25,000 bases of DNA, from NCBI GenBank assembly GCA_903813345.2, contig CAIIXF020000141.1, positions 1-25,000 on the forward strand, read 5' to 3'. Both the position numbers and the translations under genes were made by a program. The DNA is from Owenia fusiformis. Its lineage: Eukaryota; Annelida; Polychaeta; Sabellida; Oweniidae. This document shows, piece by piece, positions 1 to 10,543 of the stretch (positions are counted from its first letter, which is position 1; the number at the start of each line of letters is the position of its first letter). The notes below the pieces were generated by a model. The model did not search any database, had not been told where the DNA came from, and worked only from the letters and a program-made list of their open reading frames with translations.

Positions 1-1379
1 AACCGGGATTCATGTAAACTGATAGACTCCCCATTGATCCATCGACCTATAAGCTCGCCAAGTGATCATCGGGAGATCATTGGTTACGTTTTTACAAACT
101 TAATTGGAAGCAACGAGCTGGTTCCCAGTGGCTTTACTAAATATACCTCCTCAAGAATATTGAAGATTTTCCTAAAATAGATCCTGTGAATTTGTGATTA
201 TTATTCACCGGACAGACAAATCCATAACTGTACGTAAATGTGGGTCTCCGACCAGTCTTCAGCAGTGGTGAGATATTGTATAGTCATGTGGTGACATATT
301 GTTATAGTCTCCAACTTTTTTGTTAACGATGTTAGGCTGTTGATGCTCGGCGTTTGGCATCTATAACAAATTTATTGTTCAGACTGACTTCAAACATTTT
401 CTGTCAGCATATACGTATATAAACATGTTGAGTTCCAATGCAGTTCTGCCAATATCTGTTACCATTGCAACTTTCAACTTTTTTTTCAAATTGACCATTT
501 TTTCAAAATCATCTATAAGTTCCCAAGAAGCTCAAATCTTACTTTAGATTTCAGATTTGACCTTCATCAGTAACAACTGTTACACAAAACCATTTGCAGG
601 TGGTGACATTTTATCATGTTAATGCCTTGTTGCTTGCATGTTATACATGTACAAGCAATGTACGTGTAGGTAGAATCTATTTACCAAATTAAAGGTACTT
701 AGGATGCAGAAATAAGAGATTTTAAGCAATATCTCTCAGAAAATAGTCTCACTTTTCTATTAAAATATGTTCATGAGCCAAAAGCCAAAAACAGCTGATT
801 CATGGATATTCATCATTTTGAAAGTTTCAAATCGTAAAACGTATTTCTCATGTGTTTGAATTTACTTCAGATCTCTTTTATCCTTCACCGTTGCGTTCTC
901 TGAAAAGCTCAAGTGAAGGATTGGACTTCCTTTTTCATTGTACATAAAATCACAATTTCCCCTTTTTAGTCTAAGTAGAACCACTTCATTAATTCAAACG
1001 ATTTCAACCCTTTAAAGTTTCTCTCTTCAGGTTTGTTCTGACATCTAAAGTGGTCTCCTTTTGATAAATAGTTGAACCTCCAAGTCAATTCACAAACCTT
1101 GATGTATGTTCGAATCCTCGGAATGTTTATGTAATTCATCAAGTGTACCCAGGACATTCAACGTGAATTCACTGATTCAAGCCCAGTGGGGATAAATCTT
1201 CACCTTAACACAGGTCAAAACATGTGATCTTGTTGATATTCAGGGTCAGAGCACAGTCAATTCATCGAACAAGTCTGGAAAAAAATAATTCACTGAAAAA
1301 AGATTCATAAACGTACCTTTTGTATAGTACTATATAGGCCTACCTGCAGACGTTTAAAGTCTCGAAGAGCCAGCCCCGA
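1..1379. other. Intergenic or intronic DNA, no gene seen
   Basis: AT-rich sequence with stops in all frames. Open frames are under 70 codons, with no family resemblance and no convincing exon. No tRNA, rRNA or transposon ends were recognised. Confidence 0.6.
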
Positions 1380-1690
1380 AGGCCTACATCAATGATCCAT
1401 ACTTAGACTACATTAATGTTTCAAAGGCCACATCTCCCAAAGGCTTACATCAATGGCCTTCTCGCACGCACTGGCGTCTAAAAGGCCTACGATACGTTCC
1501 ACAGGCCTATACATCAATGTTCAAAAAGTGTACATCAAATGTTTAAGAGACAGTATATGTTACAATGTATGTCCCGGAGGCCTATCCCCATGTCTTCATC
1601 AGTATATCAAGTGCCTACTTTGGTATTCCACATGCATAAATCAATGTCCCACGTGCATAAATCTGTGCCCTTTCCCCACTAATCAGGTAG
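1380..1690. repeat. Degenerate minisatellite built on a gcctacatcaatgttcc-like unit
   Basis: The core (c/t)tacatcaatg recurs near 1385, 1409 (as ctacattaatg), 1446, 1510 and 1532 (as tacatcaaatg), each flanked by aaaggcc/caggcc and tcc/tccca. It decays at the right end into two 22-bp units with catgcataaatcaatgtccc and cgtgcataaatctgtgccc. Spacing is irregular (about 22-36 bp and multiples), so this is an old, diverged array. The open frame across it (1453-1701) is best read as chance. Confidence 0.6.
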
Positions 1691-3676
1691 TTTGTGACTA
1701 GACTCTGTGCGCATGGTAATACATCTACAATTTGTCCAATATTTACAGGGCCTACACACTTCATTACTTAACTGAAATGTTTCAATAGTTTATATCAAAA
1801 GTCATCTTTAACTAAGCACTCTAGTGTTCCCTGTGGTCAATAAAACTCTAAATGGCAGTAAATTGATGGATATTTACACATTGTATTTTATGAAACATCA
1901 AAACATTGATTCCCTTGTAATCCCCGGAGAATCTAATTGATCGTTAACGCCGCTGGAAGACAACTTTATGACTTAACTCCGATGCTTCTGTACTCCTACG
2001 ACGGATGGCATGACACTTTTTCTTTCCTGTATCAATTCATAATTTACTTGGGGTTTTGTACGAGAAATAAGAATTTATTCTGAACCTCAGGTTGAATATG
2101 TTTCCATCTAATTTTAGGCTCTACATTGTTTACTAGATCATGATTATCCTCTGATGTATGTTCTTTGATTTTGAATCCTAACGGTTGCACGAATATTGAC
2201 CCCTGAAAATGTGATTTGCTTTGGACATATCCCCTGATATTGCTCCCTGCTAAGACGCTGCAATGAGCCGATTTATAATAGGCATGTATCTATAGAACTC
2301 AATGGGTCATTACACTTTATTCCTGGCGTATATCAAAATTGGTTTTCGAAAAATTATGCTCAAGACCATCAATTGTCTTTTTATTTCTTGAACAGTATTA
2401 ATAACTGTCGATGTCGCTAATCAATGGAACGTAAGCTAGGGAATATTTCGTGTTTCTTTACTATATCGTGGTAGAACGACACAAGAACAATTACATGAAA
2501 AGTAGGTGGGATTCCTTTGACTAGATGCGCTCATAATGGATACGATGCCTCTTAAATATTTATTTAATTCAAAATCGAATGTCAAGTCAGCACGTAAATT
2601 TAATTTATCGATGCTGATATGAATTGTTTTGCATTTCGCTATTCGTTTTACCATTCTTCATTTTCTGTACTCATTTTCAAAGAATCATTTTATGTCTTGC
2701 TTCCTCGAACATGCATGGCCATCTTGATAATTTTGTTAACCTACAGCCTTTTTCAAAATCTTGATTTTATCGTGTTCCAGTATTATTCTTTATTTCCAGA
2801 GACAAATGGTGACCCCGTAAATAAAATCGAAACCAGCGCAACAAGATTCAATTGAAAGCATATGCAATCATCAATTGATTTTCAGACAGCTCGTACAGTT
2901 GACAAATGACATGTTTGCGTGCTTGGCCACTCTTCACAACCCCAAGACCTTGTTTGGTGTTATTGGTGATTAATTAATCGCCCAAGTCTCCAACTATCCT
3001 TTTCCGGTTTACACATTTCGGTCTTAGGGTGATGAGTGTGGTGCGTGAGAATGTAAGCTCTACTTTATTACTGGCATTGGAAGTTTCAGAGTTAATAAAA
3101 GAATAACGGGTAGTTCCCGATCTGTTGGATCTGGGTTCACAATACAGGCTATCAATATTACATGACTTGTGACTTATCATGCTGTGAGATTTCACTTACA
3201 TGAAACAAGTAAGTCTCTGACTCTGAATTTATTATGGGCCAAAAACTCCATATTTTCAAAAAGAAATATGGTGTCAGAAGTGGGACATAGTTAAGTGTTA
3301 ATAATTCATTTTATAAATTGCAGACATTTTGATTTGATAAATATTCGCGAAATAATGTTTATATCATCCTACAAGAAAAAATTACCACCGGGGGCAAATT
3401 GTACGCAATCATAAAATAAGAAATATACAATATCAAAGCAAATTCAAAAATATCAAACAAGGGAAATAAAATGTCAAGGTAAATAATGAAAACTTCGGAT
3501 AAGAAAAATGATATGTCAAACAAGAAAAATAATATGTTTATCTGATTCTTCGATATTTCTAGACGAATGATATACCATGTATACGGCATTGTGCTTTCCA
3601 ATCCTTTTAAACGCACGCTCGAGACTTCAGGTAGTCCCATTCCATTGGCTAAATGCATGTCCGTTATACATCATAG

Positions 3677-3686
3677 CGCATGCGCA
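3677..3686. promoter_or_regulatory. GCGCATGCGC palindrome, NRF-1-type site
   Basis: GCGCATGCGC is the exact core of the metazoan NRF-1 consensus, and it is CpG-rich in an otherwise AT-rich, CpG-poor neighbourhood. No transcript start or exon can be tied to it here, so function is inferred from motif alone. Confidence 0.3.
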
Positions 3687-4285
3687 AAGTTCAGTTGACC
3701 AGTAGAATGTTGAATGGGTTTTGTTTTTGGATGCTGGGAGTCAAAGCAAACATTATCTTGCAATTTTGGATATTTCAATATTCGACATCTACATTTTTCG
3801 GTGTTTTTCGGTGTTCGACCTCTACTTATCTTGATGTTACACATTACGTCGTATATTGAACTTGTTTAATTTTGCTGTTCGAAGTTATTATTTTTTGCAG
3901 TTTGATTTGTGACAACGTTAGTTTCTCATCAAACACTGAATGTATATTTCAAGCAATACGAAGTTCAACAAAAAAAACATATTGAAAAATGGAATTGAAA
4001 AATCGAGTAAAAACGCTAAAAATCCCGTTTAGCGTATGTTCTTTAATCTTGAGTTGCATTGAATTTATTCTTAACAGAAATCGGAAACGGTTACTTTTCT
4101 CACAGAACATGCTAGGTACTGAGTGGTTTACTTTGGGAGTGGGATTACTGAGGTGTTGCCTGATCAAGTTCCAATATTGCAAATGGATTATGTTACGCGA
4201 AATATGGCATATATTCATGGTTGTGCGGTATTTGTGATAACAGTGAATTGATGATGTGCGATCACTGGGTTGATTCTATCTTGTA

Positions 4286-4295
4286 GTGACGTCAC
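4286..4295. promoter_or_regulatory. GTGACGTCAC palindrome, CRE-type site
   Basis: An exact CREB/ATF palindrome lying 46 bp left of the fold-back copy that starts at 4341. The same 10-mer occurs at 6588-6597, left of the second copy. It may be regulatory or part of a repeat flank. Confidence 0.3.
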
Positions 4296-4340
4296 AATTA
4301 GGGCACATTTCTATGGCATATTCCGCAGTGAATATGCGAT

Positions 4341-4776
4341 AAAGGAGTGGTATCGATATGGAGAACTGAATTCAACAATGTTTTTCTCACCGATCATTGA
4401 AAACATTCTGTAAAAAAACACGGTATTTTATGTAATGTTGACTTATTGACAACAATTTAATGCGAAAATTATTTAGAAATATTTAATATAACTGTTTCTG
4501 TTAACATTTTTTGTTTTTTTTACTGCAATTGTTTTTGCTCCTTTCTACCAATTCTTGAGAATGAAATAAAATGTCTTTCCGAACTTGTTGGAACAAAATA
4601 GCATATACAACATGTCTTTGGACCTCTCAATATCATAGTTATACAAAGCAATTTTTGGTTGATTTTAAAAAAGTATTCAGAAAATTAAAACAAAATCCCC
4701 CCAAAATAGATAAAAATCAAGATAAACCTTTTATTTCATTAACAAGATACTTTTTTAAAATCAACCAAAATTTCTA
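4341..4776. mobile_element. Fold-back/MITE family B, copy 1 (right end missing)
   Basis: It starts with aaaggagtggtatcgatatgg, the same tip as copies at 6703 and 24355, and stays colinear with the copy at 24355 through tttaatgcgaaaattattta, taccaattcttgagaatg and ccccccaaaatagataaaaa. A perfect 24-bp inverted repeat (4653-4676 with 4747-4770, ttttggttgattttaaaaaa...) forms the inner hairpin. Similarity ends at about 4776, so the right arm is lost. No coding capacity. The open frame 4571-4780 is repeat sequence. Confidence 0.8.
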
Positions 4777-5490
4777 TTAAACAGTTGTCAAGGTGACAAC
4801 GTAACTCTCCAGGCTCTCCAGATTGAATTGATACTTTGCCAACTTGACCCTTACAAAAAGTTTCATCGAAAATAAGTTCTTTAGTGATTTTGTATCTTTT
4901 ATGTGATTTCGCAGAAAATATTTTGCAATGTGTGAAAATAACTTAAGCTCAAGACCCATTGTATTGTGACTGCCATTCAGCCGTTGTTTCCTGGACTGCA
5001 TTTCGCTGTGCAGTCATGCAAAGATTTGGAAACAACACCTTCAATTGAATGATTCAGTACACAATGCACTGAGTTAAATCCGTTACCACTCTTGAGAGGT
5101 GCCGCCCCTTTGTTAATTTAGTTTTGAAATTTGGACACATCTGCCTCTTGATTCCTCAATAATTTAAGTTAATAATTAAGTTGATCAGATATCTAAATAA
5201 TTTTAAGACGATGAAATGAATGTAGGGGAATCGTCGTCGTATCATTTTGGAAAGGAATCCAACATTTTACAGTGGGGAACATAAAGAATTACAAAAGCTA
5301 TGAAAATTACATGCTGTCGCACATGTAATAAATTCTTACCTCAGTGTATTCAGTTCTCTATATTCTCCGTCCTAGTAAGTCCAGATATAGTGGAATTTTG
5401 TCCATAATGACAAATAAGAACTTAAAAATTTGAAGTGGATATTCACATGTTAATGCCGACTCTTCAAATGTTGAGGTGATTTTGGAGCCC
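4777..5490. other. Noncoding stretch, nothing recognised
   Basis: Unique AT-rich sequence between the truncated fold-back copy and the motif cluster at 5501. The open frame 4777-5001 on the minus strand overlaps a repeat edge and lacks family similarity. Confidence 0.5.
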
Positions 5491-5500
5491 GATTACGCAA

Positions 5501-5620
5501 CATCCCAGAATGCAACATGACACGTGCCAGCTTTCAAAATGCCATTCCGCCATTTTGAAATCTATTTTGAAACTGATGTTGCATTCTGGGAGTCAATGCT
5601 CCTTGGATCACAAACATGGC
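5501..5620. promoter_or_regulatory. Candidate promoter cluster: two inverted CCCAGAATGCA sites, CACGTG and CCGCCATTTT
   Basis: CATCCCAGAATGCAACAT (5501-5518) and its inverted partner ATGTTGCATTCTGGGAGT (5576-5593) share a perfect 16-bp arm; each holds the CCCAGAATGC core of the ZNF143/THAP11-type site. Between them are a CACGTG E-box (5521-5526) and CCGCCATTTT (5547-5556), a textbook YY1 core, itself in a nested 10-bp inverted repeat (5532-5541 with 5551-5560). ATGGCG follows at 5616 and a good donor, GCAG|gtatga, lies near 5672. The alternative is a small hairpin element. No downstream gene was found. Confidence 0.4.
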
Positions 5621-5689
5621 GATTCATGAAAACATTCGTTCGATTTGGTAGGGATTGATCCCTAATTTGCAGGTATGAAGCTTTGGATT

Positions 5690-6187
5690 CATTTATTGTG
5701 CTACTTAACGTGAATGGGAATTATTTTTCTACCGCTTGGGAGAGTTTGAGACACAAAACTTATAATTTAGCTCAGTGTGACAACTTTTGATGGTTGAGGT
5801 TTATTTTTGTCCCCCACTTTACACATTATTTTCAGAATTGGGCTCTCAGGTGTCTATCATATAATAATGTCATTTATTCCATAATAACATGTTTCCCCTG
5901 GCAAATAAACAATACTCTATCAGATCCGGTATCAGCCAAAATCCCGTATCAGATCCCGAACTTTTCCTAGGGATTTATCTTAATTTGTTTCGTTCTATTT
6001 TAAGACTATCTCATCAATGTTGCAAATGTTATATGATAACTCAAATTGTATTATTTTATGTCGCGTTCATTGGGTGGTGACAGTCAAATTGGAAAATGAA
6101 TAAGTTTCAGAAAAGACATTGTGGAATAAATACTAGGTTATTGATGTTCGTGATGGAATATGAATTTTTCCTCGAAAAAATAAGATT
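5690..6187. other. Noncoding stretch, nothing recognised
   Basis: Short open frames only (for example 63 codons at 5889-6080), with no family resemblance. If 5501-5620 is a promoter, this would be its first intron, but no exon supports that. Confidence 0.45.
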
Positions 6188-6246
6188 TTGGCCGAGGAAA
6201 ATATTATATTGACACTCGCGGTTAATATGATATTTTCCTTGGCCAA
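6188..6246. repeat. AT-rich hairpin with 23-bp arms
   Basis: ttggccgaggaaaatattat (from 6188) pairs with its inverted counterpart ending at 6246 (aatatgatattttccttggc from 6224), about 20 of 23 positions matching, with a 13-nt loop. Further ttt-cctcgg fragments occur at 6164 and 6255, so the stem is part of a small cluster of the same motif. Confidence 0.6.
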
Positions 6247-6249
6247 TAT

Positions 6250-6702
6250 CATATTTCCCTCGGAATAATATCCTTATTCCATCCCTCCCATTAAACAACC
6301 TAGCTCTATGTATCCAGATAGAAAGTCCTGGTTGATTGGACTCATAATACATTTTTTGACCTTTTGTTGAATTTCAACTGAGCCTGACATCTTACTCTAT
6401 TAGTAATACGAGGCCAGAATGCGAACTATACAATTTGTCGATAGGGCTAGAGAGCTAGAGGGTAATGCCATCTATCAGTCCTGCTAAGGGTTACCGAGTA
6501 TACGTAACCATCTAGTGAAATCCATCTACATAAAAATAGTTTTATTTCAATCTAATTATCACAATTAACACTGGAATATACGATTCTGTGACGTCACGAA
6601 AAACCTCACAAAGATTTTGTTTATCTCGTGTACTTAAAATATCTGACAAAAAATAAAAAAGCTTATAGTGTTTTAACAATGGTGTTTTTATAAAAAAAAT
6701 GA
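6250..6702. other. Noncoding stretch with a second CRE-type palindrome
   Basis: No gene seen. GTGACGTCAC lies at 6588-6597, preceded by gattct as is the site at 4286 (there with an 8-nt spacer). The remaining sequence is unique and AT-rich. Confidence 0.45.
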
Positions 6703-7190
6703 AAAGGATTGGTAAACTGAATCCAACAAGGTTTTTCTCTTAAACTAATTATTGAAAACATTGTGTAAATACACACGGTCCTTTCTGTAATGTTGATTGA
6801 TTGACAACAATTTAATGCGAAAATTATTCATATATATTTTATATAAGTGTTTTTGTTACATTTTGTTAACATATCCCAAAATAGATAAAAAATAAAGATA
6901 ACCCTTTTATTTCATTAACAAGATACTCTTTTAAACCAACCTAACTTTCCTTTGTATAATTACAATATTGAGAGACCTAAATACGTGTTTATGACATTTT
7001 GTTCCAATGAGGTTCCGAACATATGATACCAAGAACAAAAAAAGTGTCTGGTGTGTTTTCTAAAACAATATTGTTACCATTCAAAAGATGACCATTAAAT
7101 TGACGGCGTGTAAAATTTTCAGAATTTTTTGATGACTGGTTTAAGAGAAACGTGTGTTCAAAAACTTCACCATATCGATACCAATCCTTT
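6703..7190. mobile_element. Fold-back/MITE family B, copy 2 (both ends present, internal deletion)
   Basis: The left end aaaggattggtaaactgaat lacks about 11 bp (tcgatatggag) found in the other copies. The right end catatcgataccaatccttt (to 7190) is the inverted tip, which defines the TIR as aaaggattggtatcgatatgg. Gtttttctcttaaac on the left is mirrored by gtttaagagaaac on the right. The middle, including the inner hairpin's left arm, is deleted relative to the copy at 24355. No clear target duplication is visible (flanks atga / aaac). Confidence 0.8.
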
Positions 7191-7504
7191 AAACCGAAAA
7201 AGACAATTAAGGTTTTTGCAGAAATTGAACGAAAGACAGAAACTGGACGAAAATGGAGACTAACTATACTTTATAATCAAAGAGCTTTTCATCAGAACTA
7301 ATAATAGGTTGGTAATCAGACCCTATCAATTCAGGGACAATGAAAATGTGATGGTTCCGGCGGCCATTTTAAGAATCTCGTTAATGTAGAATGTTTTGTT
7401 TATCCTAGCATCTTTATCATTTCACATGATGTTGTAAAATGTTGTCCTTTCAGTTGGTATGCATGAATGCATGGACAGAGCCAGGGAGTCTCTAAAGGAC
7501 AGTG
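7191..7504. other. Noncoding stretch, nothing firmly recognised
   Basis: Contains GGCGGCCATTTTAAG near 7359, a YY1-like core, and an acceptor-like tgtcctttcag ending at 7453. The short open stretch after it (GMHECMDRARESLKDSAG) has no family match that I recognise. Confidence 0.4.
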
Positions 7505-8800
7505 CAGGTTTTGGCGCATCTTGTTTATATGTTAATCATGGCACTTGTTACTATTACAATCTTAGAATTTGTCAATATGAAAATCATTGCACTTGTTACT
7601 ATAACAAACATAGAATTTATTTATATGCAAATAATTTCGCTTATTACTACAACAAACATTGAACTTATTTAAATGTTAATTATGGCACTTGTTACTAGTA
7701 CAATCTTAGAATTTGTTAATAATATAAACCATGGCCCGGCATATGCTACTAAAACAACCATACAGTTTGTTTATGTTTATGCGTTTACTTCCATGGCACA
7801 CGTTGCTGTAACAATCTGAGAATAGCAATTATTACTCAGAACATTATTATATTGCTATAACAATCATACATTTTGTTTACATAAAAAATCATGAAACTAG
7901 CTAATATTTGCCAGTCATTGCACTTATTACTACAATAAACATTGAACTTGTTTATATGTTAATCATGGCACTTGCTACTATTACAATCTTAGAATTTGTC
8001 AATATAAAAATCATTGCACTTGTTACTTACTATAACATAGAATTTATTTATATGCAAATAATTTCGCTTATTCCTTCAACAAACATAGAACTTATTTATA
8101 TGTTAATCATGGCACTTGTTACTAGTACAATCTTAGAATTTGTTAATAACATAAACCATGGCCCGGCATATGCTACTAAAACAACCATACAGTTTGTGTA
8201 TGTTTATGCGTTCACTCCCATGGCACACGTTACTGTAACAATCTGAGAATAGCAATTATTACTCAGAATATCATTACATTCCTATATCAATTATACACTT
8301 TGTTTACATAAAAAAATTATGAAACTAGCTAATATTTGCCAGTCATTGCACTTATTACTACAACAAACATAGAACTTATTTATACGTTAATCATGGCACT
8401 TGTTACTAGAACAATCTTAGAATTTGTCAATATAAAAATCATTGCACTTGTTACTATAACAAGAATAGATTTTATTTATATGCCAATCATTGCACTTATT
8501 ACTACCATGAACATAGAACTTATTTATATGCCAATCATTGCACTTATTACTACCATGAAGATAGAACTTATTTATATGTCAAGCATTCTATTACAACCTT
8601 AGACGTTGCTAATGTAAAAATCACACATGCTACATGGCACTTATGGTACTTAGTGTATCTGTTTTGTGCTTATCATTCTTATAAGTTGCACTATGCATGT
8701 CCTTTTTGCTTATTATTCACATAAACTGGACACACTTGCACTTACAGTGTTTGCACTTATTATTCATATACATATTTATTTATTTAGAAAATATGTACCG
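7505..8800. repeat. 48-bp satellite in about 427-bp higher-order repeats
   Basis: The unit aatcatggcacttgttacta...caatcttagaatttgt... recurs every 48 bp (for example starts at 7534, 7582, 7630 and 7678). A larger period is seen from gttaatcatg at 7531, 7958 and 8386 (offsets 427 and 428), which makes the higher-order unit about nine 48-bp monomers, several diverged (such as the ccatggcccggcatatgcta block at 7728 and 8157). The two monomers at about 8480-8577 are nearly identical, so amplification was recent there. It decays after about 8600 into looser gcttattattcacataaa-type units that resume at about 8980 and 9646 either side of a MITE. Confidence 0.85.
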
Positions 8801-9012
8801 GTATATACAATAATAATACAAGACCAATACCGACACCAAATGGAATATAAAAGTATAATGTCAAGTATCAAAAAGTATCATTGTGCACACATTTGCACAA
8901 ATAGTACTCAGTGTATCAGTTTTCATATATTGAGTATACATTTTTGACAGTAGTACTATATACTGTATCAGTGTTATGCTTATTATCCCAGTATATCGTG
9001 TATAGTAATATA

Positions 9013-9623
9013 CAGGGTGGGCCAAAAAAACGCCACTTTTTTTCAAGACACTATAACTTTTTTATTTTCCAACCTACGTACCCCAAATTTTGCACTTATA
9101 TAGTGCCAAGGGTTCTTAGTAATAATATAATGTAACAAGGGATTATATTTGATCTAGAAGGGGAGTTCAATTGGTCCGCCACCCTATTTGATGATAGATT
9201 TTAGTTTTAGTCGCCTTGCTGATATAGCAGTATCAATGAAATGTTAGCTAGATTTTTTCAACGTGTCCTAATTGCCAGCTTTAGTTAAGCAATTTTTTAG
9301 ATTGGGTACCTTCATACCATCTCCTGGAGACCTCCCCATACCCTATACTCACTTGGGTTTGAATTAGGGCTATTAGCTTGCGGTCATCAGGGCGTATCAG
9401 TTTAGGAACACTGTGCAAATTATGCTTATTTCTCATGGCACACCACATGTTTAAGTGAGACGCTGGTGACATATTTTATTCAAGTAAAAGTGTATAATTC
9501 ATGATCAATGGCAAGATAACAAACTCAAGTTTCATTTGTTATGTAAATTATGATTTTGTATCAAAAATTAAAAAAGTTATAGCATTTTGAAAAAAAAAGT
9601 GGCGTTTTTTTGGGCCCACCCTG
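9013..9623. mobile_element. Mariner-type MITE 1 (TIR cagggtgggcc, TA flanks)
   Basis: Left end cagggtgggccaaaaaaacg and right end (inverted) cagggtgggcccaaaaaaacg continue as TIRs of about 54 bp through gccacttttttt and ctataactttttt. TA flanks both tips (9011-9012 and 9624-9625), the target of the IS630/Tc1/mariner superfamily. Length 611 bp. The interior has no transposase I can recognise; a 63-codon open frame on the minus strand (9281-9472) is unmatched. It interrupts a degenerate gcttattatccc repeat. Confidence 0.88.
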
Positions 9624-9625
9624 TA

Positions 9626-10190
9626 TATAGTGTATACATAGTTGTGCTTATTATCCCCATAAAGTGTGTTCACTTTTTTTAATTCAACATTTATATCTTA
9701 CACTATAAATTTACATACATGCACTTACAATGGTATAACATACATCTATAAAGTAAAGGTACAATAGTTACGCAATGCTCTAATTGCGATACAGCCAAAG
9801 AGTAAAATCCTTACAATATTATTGTATTTAGCAGTATTAAATACTACGGTTACACAAAAAATACATTGTTAATATTAAAAAAGGCTATTTCTAATTCATG
9901 TAGGATTGAGCTCCATTTTCTAATAAAGTGTGTACGCATTTGTACTATCAGTATCTCCGACGCTTCTGGCTAACAGGGCCATGGGCGTTTATTTGAAAGA
10001 ATGACATGTAAACATTAAGTTTTCCTTTTAAAGTTTATGGGCATTCTTTTCGAGACCAGTTGTTTTAAATAAAGGCACTAGTCTATAGGCGAAACATTCG
10101 AGAAAGGGAACAGTATACATCGGAACTGCCTATAAACAAATCTGTTAGAGCATATTATTTCTCAGGCATAATGCACAGATTGTCAATAAC
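9626..10190. other. Downstream flank of the sacsin-like gene, no gene seen
   Basis: AT-rich sequence between MITE 1 and the candidate poly(A) signal. It begins with tgcttattatccccataaag, which resembles satellite remnants left of MITE 1, and otherwise holds no repeat or exon that I recognise. Confidence 0.5.
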
Positions 10191-10200
10191 AGTTCAATAG

Positions 10201-10206
10201 TTTATT
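10201..10206 (-). terminator. Candidate polyadenylation signal AATAAA for the sacsin-like gene
   Basis: Reading the minus strand, AATAAA lies about 150 nt after the stop codon at 10358, in AT-rich sequence. It is the nearest canonical hexamer after the stop; another lies at 9993-9988. A 3' UTR of about 170-190 nt would result. This is inferred from motif and distance only. Confidence 0.5.
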
Positions 10207-10357
10207 TGTTTTTCATTAATATACACATTTATAGTACAAATTAACACCCTTGCTGTATCTGGCCATATCAATGTCATCTTTGGGACACCCAGTACTTACC
10301 AAAGACACTCTCTGGTCTCTGCGCTAAATTGTTTACTTGAGAAAGGAATCACAAAAC

Positions 10358-10543
10358 TCAATGCAGTCTATCCATGAGAGCTTGTGACTGGTCAATAATT
10401 TGCTCGGTAAGAGCTATCACTGTAGAGGTGTCCTTCCACAGATAAACATCATGTGGCGTTTTGGGGTAAGGTACTTTACTCGGATACCGTGTGGTTGTGT
10501 GCTCCCCTGTTAACGCTTGTAGCTGTGTGGCAGCTGATATAAG
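10358..10543 (-). CDS. SACS-like: Sacsin-like gene, terminal exon F: C-terminus of HEPN with stop
   Basis: 186 nt including the stop TGA at 10360-10358. Acceptor aaattctag. It codes 61 residues beginning LISAATQLQALTGEHTTTRYP. The TRYPSKVPYPKTPHDVY stretch followed by a last helix (TVIALTEQIIDQSQAL) is the standard end of sacsin-type HEPN domains, which read TRYP...P(N/H)D and then a final helix. No R-x4-6-H ribonuclease motif is visible, so this HEPN is probably a non-catalytic, nucleotide- or protein-binding type as proposed for sacsin. The 290-bp intron before it (10544-10833) shows no repeat. Confidence 0.88.
   Translation of the reverse strand, partial: LISAATQLQALTGEHTTTRYPSKVPYPKTPHDVYLWKDTSTVIALTEQIIDQSQALMDRLH

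Larger units (their letters stand above)
1700..4340. other. Noncoding stretch without a recognisable gene
   Basis: No exon-like segment supported by splice sites plus family similarity was found on either strand. Open frames up to about 100 codons are AT-rich and low in information. The stretch contains the palindromic motifs at 3677-3686 and 4286-4295, listed separately. Confidence 0.55.

Noticed and set aside
1108-1117. gttcgaatcc resembling a tRNA T-arm or B box
   Set aside because: No A box, acceptor stem or cloverleaf partners could be found on either side.
4571-4780. 69-codon open frame, also seen as 73 codons at 24670-24891
   Set aside because: Both lie in the same non-coding fold-back family, and their similarity is repeat copying, not gene conservation.
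7454-7510. Possible small exon after tgtcctttcag coding GMHECMDRARESLKDSAG
   Set aside because: The acceptor is good but the donor (gttttgg) is poor, no partner exon was found and no family was recognised.
7505-8602. CRISPR-like array
   Set aside because: The whole 48-bp unit repeats with no unique spacers and a higher-order period is present, so this is an animal satellite.
9281-9472. 63-codon minus-strand frame inside MITE 1 as a transposase remnant
   Set aside because: No helix-turn-helix or DDE/D motif is visible. It is too short and has no match to mariner patterns.
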